Assembly: GCA_045601345.1 (NCBI GenBank)
Contig: JAZRZL010000051.1
Span: forward strand, 1-32,695
Reading direction: 5' to 3'
DNA length: 32,695 bases
Origin: SVMC01 sp045601345
GTDB taxonomy: Bacteria; Bacillota; Clostridia; Oscillospirales; Oscillospiraceae
The notes below the pieces were generated by a model. The model did not search any database. It was not told where the DNA came from and saw nothing but the letters and a program-made list of their open reading frames with translations. The position numbers and the translations under genes are program-made. Shown here piece by piece: positions 13,986 to 22,800 of the stretch. Each line of letters opens with the position of its first letter. Within the stretch, counting starts at the first letter, position 1.

Positions 13986-15905
13986 TCAGGCATTTACCTT
14001 CACACGTGCGCGAGCACTGGCTTTTTGTGGCCGATAAGTGGGAACAATCTCACGCAGGAGTGCGCGGATATCGCCGTCCTCCTTGCCACAGGCAATTTCC
14101 AGTCTGTCAAGCTGGGCGGCAAATTCCTTTTCATCTATCATCAGTGGCTTGCCGATGTAAATCAGGTGGTTGGCGGTAGAACACATCCCCTCCTCGTCAA
14201 GCAGAAGCTCTTCAAACAGCTTCTCACCCGGACGCAGACCAACATACTGAATCTTGATATCCACATCCGGCTCAAATCCAGACAGGCGGATCATATTTCT
14301 GGCCAGATCGTCAATCTTGACTGGCTCGCCCATATCCAGAACGAAAATCTCACCTTTTTTTGCATAGACACCGGCTTGAAGCACCAGAGAAACCGCCTCA
14401 GGAATGGTCATAAAAAAGCGGATAATGTCAGGATGCGTCACCGTAACCGGCCCTCCCTGCTCAATCTGGCGGCGGAACAGGGGGATCACGCTGCCACTGG
14501 AGCCGAGCACATTGCCGAAGCGGACACAGACGAACTTGGTTTCGGAGTGGCGGCTGAACGATTGCACCAGCATCTCACAGATGCGCTTGGTTGCGCCCAT
14601 GACATTGGTGGGATTGACCGCCTTATCAGTGGAAATCTGAACAAAGGTCTCTACGCCGTACCGATCGGCTACCTCGCAGAGATTGCGAGTACCGAAGACA
14701 TTATTCTTCACTGCTTCGCGGGGGCTGTCCTCCATGAGGGGTACGTGCTTATGTGCGGCGGCATGGTAGACAATTTCGGGACGGTATTCATCAAAAATCG
14801 CTTCCAGACGCTTTTTATCGCGGATAGAACCGATCAGAACCTCCATCGGAAGATTAGGATACTTGCGGCGCAGCTCCTGCTGGATATCGTAGGCACCGTT
14901 TTCGCAGATGTCAAAAATCATCAGTTTTGCGGGATGATGTGCGGCGATCTGACGGCAAAGCTCAGAGCCAATGCTGCCACCGCCACCGGTAACCAGAATG
15001 ACTTTACTCTCGACATAGTCGGCAATTTCTTCTATATCAACCTTCACGCTGTCCCGACCCAGCAAGTCCTCAATTTGCACATTGCGAATCTGCCGCACAT
15101 CCAGATGGTCGGAAGCAATTTGGGCAATGGAGGGCAAAAGCTTGGTCTCGCAGCCGGTGGACTGGCAAATATTGGTGATTTCTCGCTTTTGTGTAGGGGT
15201 CGCACTGGGGATGGCCAGAATAATCTGCTCAACACGGTAACGACTGACCATTGCGGGAATATCCTGCCGCTGCCCGACAATGGGAATGCCGCGCAAACGC
15301 AGATTTTTCTTACTGATATCATCGTCAATGATGCAGACAATGCGGTTTTTTGTGTGGTCAGAGTTGAGCAGATCCTGCACGGCGACAGAGCCAGCCGCAC
15401 CGGCACCAACCAGCATGGTACGAATGCCCTTCTTCTTCAGATATTTATGAAAAAAGCCACGCAGGAGGCGATAGGAAAAGCGGGAAATGCCCATAGCCAG
15501 CGCCAAAAACAGTGCATTAAATACATAAAAGCTCAAAGGAAGGCTATCATGGAGCATATACATCAGAATAAACTGTAATCCTGATGTAAACAATACCGAG
15601 CCGAGAATCTTTGCTGCCTCATCCAGACCTGCAAACCGCCAAAGACTGGAATACAGTCCCATTACCGCAAACAATAAAAGTGTCAATACCAGATAAATGG
15701 GAAGAAAAGAGAATAAATCCGACAGATAAGCATGGGCTAATTCGCCTGACAGATCGAAATTTAAACAAACCGCAATAGAAAAGGTCTGCACCAGCATTGC
15801 CATTACGCTGTCTACAACCAGTAATAGCAGCACACGAATAAATACCATGTTTCGCTCTGTGCGTTCCAGCTGCGCCTGTTGGATTTTGATGTCTGTTTTT
15901 TCCAT
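13986..15905 (-). CDS. FlaA1/CapD-type nucleoside-diphosphate-sugar 4,6-dehydratase
   Basis: The product has 639 residues. The N-terminal part has four membrane helices (about residues 20-50, 64-85, 100-118 and 125-140). Then comes a first nucleotide-binding fold with GAGAAG (167-172), and a second, catalytic SDR domain with TGGGGSIG (306-313). The catalytic segment STDKAVNPTNVMGATKR has the Met436/Lys440 arrangement typical of this branch, where Met replaces the usual Tyr. Family members (WbpM, PglF, CapD, EpsC) convert UDP-GlcNAc to a 4-keto-6-deoxy sugar for capsule, exopolysaccharide or glycan synthesis. GGAAGGA precedes the ATG. It stands alone in the window, without other glycan genes. 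Family certain, substrate inferred. Confidence 0.92.
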   Translation of the reverse strand: MEKTDIKIQQAQLERTERNMVFIRVLLLLVVDSVMAMLVQTFSIAVCLNFDLSGELAHAYLSDLFSFLPIYLVLTLLLFAVMGLYSSLWRFAGLDEAAKILGSVLFTSGLQFILMYMLHDSLPLSFYVFNALFLALAMGISRFSYRLLRGFFHKYLKKKGIRTMLVGAGAAGSVAVQDLLNSDHTKNRIVCIIDDDISKKNLRLRGIPIVGQRQDIPAMVSRYRVEQIILAIPSATPTQKREITNICQSTGCETKLLPSIAQIASDHLDVRQIRNVQIEDLLGRDSVKVDIEEIADYVESKVILVTGGGGSIGSELCRQIAAHHPAKLMIFDICENGAYDIQQELRRKYPNLPMEVLIGSIRDKKRLEAIFDEYRPEIVYHAAAHKHVPLMEDSPREAVKNNVFGTRNLCEVADRYGVETFVQISTDKAVNPTNVMGATKRICEMLVQSFSRHSETKFVCVRFGNVLGSSGSVIPLFRRQIEQGGPVTVTHPDIIRFFMTIPEAVSLVLQAGVYAKKGEIFVLDMGEPVKIDDLARNMIRLSGFEPDVDIKIQYVGLRPGEKLFEELLLDEEGMCSTANHLIYIGKPLMIDEKEFAAQLDRLEIACGKEDGDIRALLREIVPTYRPQKASARARVKVNA

Positions 15906-15971
15906 AACCTATCCTTCCGCTCACAAAATGTGATCTGTGATTAATGATTTTCTTTTTTATGCACAACTTAT

Positions 15972-16000
15972 ATTGTATCTTCTTTCCTGATAAATTACAA
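15972..16000 (-). promoter_or_regulatory. Promoter of the FlaA1-like gene
   Basis: On the minus strand, TTGTAA (16000-15995) and TACAAT (15977-15972) are separated by 17 bp, about 65 bp upstream of the start codon at 15905. Confidence 0.6.
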
Positions 16001-16056
16001 CCATTTTTTGCAAAATCCAGCAAAATTTTTCCAGAAAAGCCCTATTACTTATGCAT

Positions 16057-16452
16057 CTATTTTATTTCGTCCTTCATCAGAAGAAAACGTCGATATGCTC
16101 TGGCATTCGGAAAATCCTCATTCATAATCAGATCGTCCGAAATTTGATAGCTTCCGGCAAGTGTGCCGGTACGGATGGAGAAATAGCGCCCGGAGGCAAA
16201 CAATGCGCCGGTAGAGCGTGAACCAAAGTCGCTGCGGGAAATGCGTACAAAAGCAGGTCTGTCCGGGATTTCCTCCGGCTTGGTCAAATCGACGGGGCAA
16301 ATCAGCAGCCGATGATCGCTGCACACCAGAATGCCCACTGCCCGGGAGAAGGGCAGTGCCGGATCGGGAGCATATACGGACATATCATTATAGTAGGCAA
16401 CAAATCCGCCACAGCAAGCCACACCACTTCGAATCATCAACGCTTCAATCAC
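16057..16452 (-). CDS. Hypothetical protein, 131 residues
   Basis: I did not recognise this protein. The GTG at 16452 is chosen because AAAGGGG lies about 8 bp upstream; a GTG three codons earlier would overlap that site. The product is soluble, with no signal peptide, and has a Cys-Cys pair near its start (GVACCGG), CSDHRLLICP, and a regular mix of residues expected of a real protein. It lies 151 bp upstream of the FlaA1-like gene on the same strand. An extended -10 element (TGGTATAAT on the minus strand, 16482-16474) supplied by the adjacent repeat lies right before it. Confidence 0.55.
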   Translation of the reverse strand: MIEALMIRSGVACCGGFVAYYNDMSVYAPDPALPFSRAVGILVCSDHRLLICPVDLTKPEEIPDRPAFVRISRSDFGSRSTGALFASGRYFSIRTGTLAGSYQISDDLIMNEDFPNARAYRRFLLMKDEIK

Positions 16453-16471
16453 AGAGAACACCCCTTTCTAT

Positions 16472-16700
16472 TTATTATACCATGAAGCGAAAGCGAATGG
16501 TATAATTGCGCATCATTTTCGATTGCCCCGCAAGGGGCGAGAAAATGGCGCATATTTTTGTATAATAATTGCGTCAGCAATTATTATACCATGAAGCGAA
16601 AGCGAATGGTATAATTGTGCATCATTTTCGATTGCCCCGCAAGGGGCGAGAAAATGGCGCATATTTTGGTATAATAATTGCGTTCGCAATTATTATACCA
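16472..16700. repeat. Tandem 109-bp palindromic repeat (two units plus an edge)
   Basis: TTATTATACC recurs at 16472, 16581 and 16690, giving an exact 109-bp period. Each unit contains nested hairpins: ATTATACCA/TGGTATAAT around an AAGCGAAAGCGAA-type spacer, and GCGC..CATTTTC..GCCCC GCAA GGGGC..AAAATG.GCGC. Unit junctions are 13- to 15-bp perfect palindromes (for example 16668-16682 with 16685-16699). It also carries TGGTATAAT (an extended -10) facing right at 16498, 16607 and 16667, and facing left at 16482, 16591 and 16700. No coding frame is supported. Confidence 0.85.
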
Positions 16701-16976
16701 TAGCTTTTGTGTATGTACAGCTTTTTCCACACAAAATTACTAGATTCCTGAAAAAAATCAAAAATACTTGCGCAATTATTTTTGAGTAAAAATGGCAATA
16801 TTTCTCCGATTCTTGAAAAAAACAGCATTTTCTTTACATAAATTAGAAAGAAAACTGCATATATTACATTTTCTAATGTGGAATATGCAAAAATACGACT
16901 TTACAAAATGAATATTTTTAGTTAAAGTATATAAAGGAAAGATTTTTCCATATTGTATGAAAAAGGAGAACAATTT

Positions 16977-18530
16977 ATGGACAACAACAATCGCGGCTCT
17001 TGGGGAAGTAATATTGGCTTCCTTCTGGCTGCCATCGGCTCGGCTGTCGGTCTGGGCAACATCTGGGGCTTCCCCTATAAGATGGGCAAATCCGGCGGCT
17101 TCACCTTCCTGCTGGTTTATCTGGCACTGGCTATTTTCGTAGGCTTCATTATCATGGCCTCCGAGCTTGCCCTTGGTCGCAAGACGCAGCTTGGCGCAAT
17201 CGGCGCATACAGCAAGATTACCAAGCGCTTTAAGTGGGTCGGCTGGCTGGCCGTTATTGCCCCATTCCTAATCATGAGCTTCTACTCTGTTCTGGGCGGC
17301 TACACCATCCAGTATATGTCCCTGAATCTGGCTGAGCTGAGCTTTGGCCTACAGAACACCTTCGGCATTGCGCTTGAAGGCGGCGCCACCTTCGGCTCCA
17401 TGCTGACCAACCCGTTCGGCTGTGCAGCATTCACCTTGATCTTCCTGCTCATCTGCTATTTCATTAACCGCAGCGATGTCTCCGAAGGCCTTGAGAAATT
17501 TAATAAGATCGGTATGCCCGCTCTGTTCGTCATGCTGGTCATCATCATCATCCGCGCACTGACCATGGAAGGTGCTGTGGAAGGCCTGAAGTTCATGTTC
17601 GTTCCCGGCTATGCCGTCAAGGCAGGCTTCATTGAAGAAGCTCCCGGCCTCATTTCCGTTCTGGCTACCGCCGGCGGCCAGATGTTTTTCTCCCTGTCTC
17701 TGGCTATGGGCGCAATGATTACCTATGGCTCTTATCTGGGCAAGAGCGAAAACCTCAAGAAGAACTCCGTTGTTATCGTATTTGCCGATACCCTCATCGC
17801 TCTGATGGCCGGTGTTGCCGTTATCCCCGCCGCTGTTGCCAACGGTCTGCAGAATGGCATGGCATTTGCTGAAATCAAGCTCTCCGGCCCCAGCCTTCTG
17901 TTCGTTACCCTACAGAACGTGTTCTCCGAAATGGGCGTAATTGGCCCCCTGTTCGGCGTCATCTTCTATCTGCTGGTTCTCATTGCAGCGATCTCTTCTG
18001 CAATTTCTTTGATCGAAGTTATTTCTGCCTTCTTCATGGACAATGCCCGCCTGAAGGGTCGTACTCCCAACCGCTCCAAGACGGTTCTGCTGGTCTGCCT
18101 CGTGATCGCTGTCGAAGCTATCTGGGTTGCTCTGGACGGTCTGGGCAGCAATGCCAACCTCGGTGCCCTCTTCCAGTGGAAAGCAACTGCTACTTGGAAT
18201 GACTGCGCACTCGACTTCATGGATTGCTGGTCTGAAGGCATTGCCATGCCGCTCGGTGCCATGCTGATGGCTCTGATGATTGGCTGGGAGCTGCACAGCA
18301 AGCCCATTCTGGACGAAATCAACATTGGTGCTGCCAATGGCAAGGGCTTTGTCGGTTTCTACAAGGTCTGCATTATGTTTGTTGTTCCTATCGCTATGGC
18401 CTTCATCTTTGCAGGCTCTATCGGTGACTTCTTCGGCAATGCTACGGTCGGCTACATCATTGCGCTGGCTATGCTGCTCATCTTCTGGGTCGTTGCCTTC
18501 CTCGGCGGCAACAAGGACGCAAAGAAATAG
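16977..18530 (+). CDS. Sodium-dependent transporter of the neurotransmitter:sodium symporter (NSS) family
   Basis: The ATG at 16977 follows AAAGGAGAA by 6 bp; a longer frame from a TTG at 16953 has no binding site. The 517-residue product is a LeuT-fold symporter with about 11-12 helices. The first helix holds the family signature GSWGSNIGFLLAAIGSAVG and then LGNIWGFPY. In most NSS proteins this last motif is WRFPY; the extracellular gate Arg is Gly here, and KMGKSGGF follows instead of xxNGGGAF. Such variants are known to me from other clostridial sodium-dependent transporters. It probably imports an amino acid or related amine with Na+. Codon use is strongly biased (CTG, GGC), suggesting high expression. 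It has its own terminator. Confidence 0.9.
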   Translation: MDNNNRGSWGSNIGFLLAAIGSAVGLGNIWGFPYKMGKSGGFTFLLVYLALAIFVGFIIMASELALGRKTQLGAIGAYSKITKRFKWVGWLAVIAPFLIMSFYSVLGGYTIQYMSLNLAELSFGLQNTFGIALEGGATFGSMLTNPFGCAAFTLIFLLICYFINRSDVSEGLEKFNKIGMPALFVMLVIIIIRALTMEGAVEGLKFMFVPGYAVKAGFIEEAPGLISVLATAGGQMFFSLSLAMGAMITYGSYLGKSENLKKNSVVIVFADTLIALMAGVAVIPAAVANGLQNGMAFAEIKLSGPSLLFVTLQNVFSEMGVIGPLFGVIFYLLVLIAAISSAISLIEVISAFFMDNARLKGRTPNRSKTVLLVCLVIAVEAIWVALDGLGSNANLGALFQWKATATWNDCALDFMDCWSEGIAMPLGAMLMALMIGWELHSKPILDEINIGAANGKGFVGFYKVCIMFVVPIAMAFIFAGSIGDFFGNATVGYIIALAMLLIFWVVAFLGGNKDAKK

Positions 18531-18552
18531 GCGGAATCCTTTTTCTAATTTC

Positions 18553-18596
18553 AATCGGGGTTGTCTTGTTTAAGCAAGACTACCCCGATTTTTTAT
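18553..18596 (+). terminator. Terminator of the NSS transporter gene
   Basis: AATCGGGG-x-TGTCTTG (18553-18568) pairs with CAAGACTACCCCGATT (18575-18590), a 16-bp stem with one mismatch, followed by TTTTAT. It lies about 23 bp after the stop codon. Confidence 0.88.
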
Positions 18597-18665
18597 GTTG
18601 CTATTTTCCATTTTGCCAAGTGACAAAGTTGGCTGGTAACAAAAAATGTTTTTTCAAAAAAACAC

Positions 18666-18694
18666 TTGCAATTTGAATGCTTTGCTGATATAAT
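18666..18694 (+). promoter_or_regulatory. Promoter of tRNA-Ala
   Basis: TTGCAA (18666-18671) and TATAAT (18689-18694) are separated by 17 bp, with TGA directly before the -10. It is a strong-looking consensus promoter 36 bp before the tRNA. Confidence 0.85.
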
Positions 18695-18730
18695 AGCTTT
18701 GCTGCTTGAGAGCAGCCGGATATTGTATAT

Positions 18731-18806
<76 letters not shown>

Positions 18807-18810
18807 CGAA

Positions 18811-18844
18811 AGCTCCAAAATCTTCGGATTTTGGAGCTTTTTTC
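18811..18844 (+). terminator. Terminator of tRNA-Ala
   Basis: AGCTCCAAAATC (18811-18822) and GATTTTGGAGCT (18827-18838) form a 12-bp perfect stem capped by TTCG, followed by TTTTTC. Confidence 0.92.
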
Positions 18845-18955
18845 TTGTGTTTACAGCATAAAATAGTTCCGATATTCGCCCCTCAGTTGCGAGGAGCGAA
18901 ATTTTTTACCTGAAAATTCCCAGATTATACCCAAATATCTTTCGTGACAGGGTGT

Positions 18956-19021
18956 CTATTGCGTCCATAAAGTGTAATTTGTGGTATGGATATCCATGCT
19001 GATATGGATGATACTGTTCAT
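18956..19021 (-). pseudogene. Truncated N-terminus of an IS110-family transposase
   Basis: The minus-strand ATG at 19021 follows AAGGAGAGG and opens a 21-codon frame. It contains ISMDIHTTNYTL, which resembles the N-terminal MDVHTTNYTL-like start of IS110-family DEDD transposases, whose first catalytic Asp sits in this motif. The frame stops right after it, and no other transposase sequence follows. A longer frame extending upstream to 19273 has no similarity I can see. I read this as a relic. The match is from memory of the family, so confidence is limited. Confidence 0.4.
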
Positions 19022-19681
19022 TGTGACCTCTCCTTGTATTTTGGTAATCCCTGTTTTAGGTTTTTGTATTCCTGTTATTACAGGTAAATCCACGCTTTGG
19101 AAGCGAGAGGTCATTTCATAACAGAAATAAACAAAACCAAGGTCACCTGAAGGGAATTGGGCATTCATAAATGCACACAAAAACAAGGTATATAGCACGG
19201 CTTTTTGATTTAATTTTTTAGTAAATTTGTTATAATATGCATTAGGGCTGGACACTTTGTTTTTAACGAACAATGTTCAATGCTCAGATTTCTCAGGATG
19301 ATGTATCCACCGATGATGCCTGTTTTTCAATAATATTACAATGGAAATGATACCTGAGACAAAATACGTTTCATTTTAGTTTCCATACAATTTGTAAACA
19401 ATGCACAAAAGATAGTAGCAAAAAGTGGGTTTGGTTAACAAAATACAAGGAATTAAATCATTTTATACATTCCATTTCTAAAAAAAGAACGTTATACTTT
19501 ATATATTAAATTGTAGAATATGAGAGATATAAATTTTTATGACAGGTTGTTAAACTAATCATAAAAAATGAAAAGCAAAGCATAGTTCCTTTATATCTGC
19601 GGAAGCAAAAGAAGCAGGTTCTAAGACAAATACCTCCGATTCAGGACAATTTGATATCGCGCATGAATGCAAAATTAGTTT

Positions 19682-19745
19682 AAGGAATCTCTGATTAAAG
19701 CCCATTTGACGGTGCAATATGAACGCTTTTAATCAGAGGTTTCCT
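19682..19745. repeat. Inverted repeat upstream of the giant gene
   Basis: AAGGAATCTCTGATTAAAGC (19682-19701) and GCTTTTAATCAGAGGTTTCCT (19725-19745) are near-perfect inverted repeats around a 23-base loop. It may be a leader structure, a terminator of upstream transcription, or the remaining ends of a mobile element. Confidence 0.6.
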
Positions 19746-19816
19746 AATTTCCTGTTTGATTTTTGCGGGTTCCTCCCCGTAAAAAAATAAAAAACGAAAA
19801 AGGAAAGAGGGATTTT

Positions 19817-22800
19817 ATGTTTAAAACCAAAAAACGTGGGCTTTCTATGATTTCCCGTCTGCTGGTTGCAGTGATGATTTTGCAGCTGTTCCTTGCTGCA
19901 CCCTTCGCTGTTCAGGCAAAGGAAATCGTCGGACAGGCGGAATTCTATGTCAGCCCCACCGGCAGCGACAGCAATGACGGTCTGAGCGCAGATACCGCCT
20001 TTGCTACCCTGGAAAAAGCAAGAGACGCAGTGCGTAAAATCAACGGCAACATGACCGGCGATATTACGGTCTATCTGATGGACGGCACCTGGGAACTGGA
20101 TGAAACCTTCAAGCTCGATGAGCGCGATTCTGGTACCAATGGCTTCACCGTTCGCTATCAGGCAGCCCCCGGCGCAAAGCCCATCATCTCCGGTGGTAAG
20201 ACCATCGACGCGGAATGGGAAGTCGCTGAGGATGTTGACTGGCTCCAGAATGGTCTGGTCGCATACAAGACGCACTTCGAACGCGACGACAAGATCCGCG
20301 CCATCTATGTCAACGATCAGCGCGCTTCCATGACGCGCAAGACCGCTCGCCCGAAGCGCTCTGCCGGCACCTACGCTGTCACCAAGGGTCAGGCTGACTG
20401 GGCATGGGTTTCCGGCTCCAAGGCCGCCGGCAATGTGTTTAACAGCAGCTTCCTGCCCGCAGATACCCGCAACCCCCAGAACATCGAGCTTGAATCTGGC
20501 TCCACCTGGGTCAAGGCTGTGGTCTGCGCCGACACGCTGCAGGATATCGGCAACGGCGAAACGCAGGTCAATTTCCAGATGCCCTATGCCGCTATGGCAC
20601 AGACGCTGAGCTGGAACTGCAACTACAACCCCACCGGCAACAACGATGTTACCAATGTCTTCGAGTGGCTGTCCAAGGAAGGCGAATTCTATTTCGATCA
20701 GGCCGGCAGCACGCTGTACTACATCCCCCGCGCTGGTGAAGACGTGAATACGGCTGAGGTCATCGTGCCTGTGCTCGATCAGCTCGTCAATATCACCGGC
20801 TCCAAGCCTCTGAATACCTACGCAGAGAACATCGTGTTCGAAGGTATCAAGTTCGCCTACACGGACTGGAACCTCTATGAGGTCGAAGGCTCTCACGGCA
20901 ACGCTACGGTTCAGGCTGCCACCGTCATCACCAAGTATGCCGACGGCAACTGGCACAATGATATCTACCGCGCATACGACGTTCCCACCGCTGCCATCCA
21001 GGTCAACACCGCCAAGAACATCCAGTTTATCAACGGTGAGATCTCCAATACCGGCTACCTGGGCATCCATCTGGAAAATGACGTATGGAACTGCGATGTG
21101 AGCGGCAACTACGTCGGCCAGACCGGCGGTGCAGGCATCGTCATCGGCCATCCCCAGCACGTTTATGAGAACGACCCCGACGACTACCGTGTCGGCAACG
21201 GTGCCACCGCTGACAAGGAGAAGTTCGCACGCGGCACCGAGTCCGTTCCCAAGCACATCAACATCATGAACAACTATCTGCTTGAGAACTGCTACTTCTT
21301 CCCCGGCAATGCGCCCATCACCTCCTTCTACACCTACGATATGAAGGTGCAGCACAACTTCGTCTATAAGTGCTCTTACAGCGGCATGAGCATTGGTTGG
21401 GGCTGGTGCGAATTCGACGGCACCTCTTCCTCCAAGCTGCCCGGTAAGCCCACCACCACTTCCCGCGCTAACAACGTCAGCTACAACCGTATCGAAGAGA
21501 TCTGTTCCATCCTGCAGGATGCTGGCGGTATCTACACCCTCGGTCAGCAAGGCAATGATGACTGGACGGATGTTACCATCATGAACAACAACTTCATCAA
21601 TGCCCAGCGCACCAACACTTCTGCCAGCGGCAGCCGCATGGTCAACGGCTTCCATCCCGATGAAGGCTCTGCCTACATCCTGATGGACGGCAACGTTGTT
21701 ACCAACACCATCCGCAACGTCTACGAGCTGAACAACTGGCAGAGAAAGCATGACGTTATCGTCACCAATGCATTCTCCAACACCAACAAGTCCGAGACGA
21801 CCGCGCCCAACTGCACGCTTGATATGTATGTCGATGCCAGCTACACCTGGCCGATCACGGGCTACACCACCGTGCTTAATTCTGGCCTGGAGGATACCTA
21901 TGTCGGCATGGTCGGCAAGGATGTCATCGGCGACACCGAATATGAGCTTGCCTCCAACGTCAAGATGGAAGCTGGCCTGACCCTGCCGCGCAGAGGCCTT
22001 CTGAGCGCAGACGATACCGTTTGGGTAGCACCGGAGGGTACGACCGCATTCGCTGAGGGCGCTACCATGACCAAGGCTGCCGGTAATGAGAAGAGCATCG
22101 TGCTTCCCGAGACCGCAGGCACCTACAAGCTCTATATCGTCTATGCCGACGGCAGCGTTTCCGCCGCTTCTGAGAAGACCATCTATGTTGGCGAAGTCAA
22201 GGGCATTGCCAATGTAGCAGACGGCATGGTCTACAGCATTTCTGCCAAGAATCCTCTGGTTCTTGAGCTGAACACCGATACCTATTCCTTCAAGCTCAAT
22301 GGTGCAAGCGTTAAGAACGGCGCAACCATCACCGAGTCCGGCGACTACACGCTGGAGGTCACCACCCTCGGTAGCAGCAATGCACCTCAGGTGATCAAAT
22401 TCAGCACCATCATTTCCGAATCCAACCGTCTCCTGCCTAAGAACGTGACCGTCAAGCCCGGCGAAGTCATTGCTCTGGCAGACAACCTCAACGATCCGAC
22501 CCTCAAGATTTGGCTGGCTTCTCAGTCTGCCAGTGCTTTTGAGGAAAGTGCATCCATGACCTGCGCTTCCGGCGACAAGGCTGAAATCGCAGCACCTATG
22601 GAAGAAGGCATCTATGATCTGACAGTTGTGAATGACAATGGCGAAATCCTCAACCGCTCCGATTGCACGGTTAAGGTCAAGGCACCTTACGCAGGCAATA
22701 TTCCCGTCACCGATTTCATCATGAACTTTGCCGCTGACCAGGGTATTACCACCGCAACCGGCAATGCAGTTTCCGGCTGGGCCAACACCGCAAACGAAGA

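Larger units (their letters stand above)
18845..19816. other. Long AT-rich intergenic region before the giant surface gene
   Basis: Apart from the IS110-like relic, no coding region is supported here. An extended -10 (TGTTATAAT, 19228-19236) is present on the plus strand, but no gene follows it within 500 bp. An imperfect inverted repeat (19682-19701 with 19725-19745) lies about 70 bp before the start codon of the next gene. Poly-A/T-rich sequence from 19380 to 19560 could hold the giant gene's promoter, but no convincing -35/-10 pair was found. Confidence 0.6.

Noticed and set aside
14025..15578. 517-codon plus-strand frame
   Set aside because: It lies opposite the FlaA1-type dehydratase, whose motifs and ribosome binding site are clear. 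The plus-strand translation has no recognisable domain.
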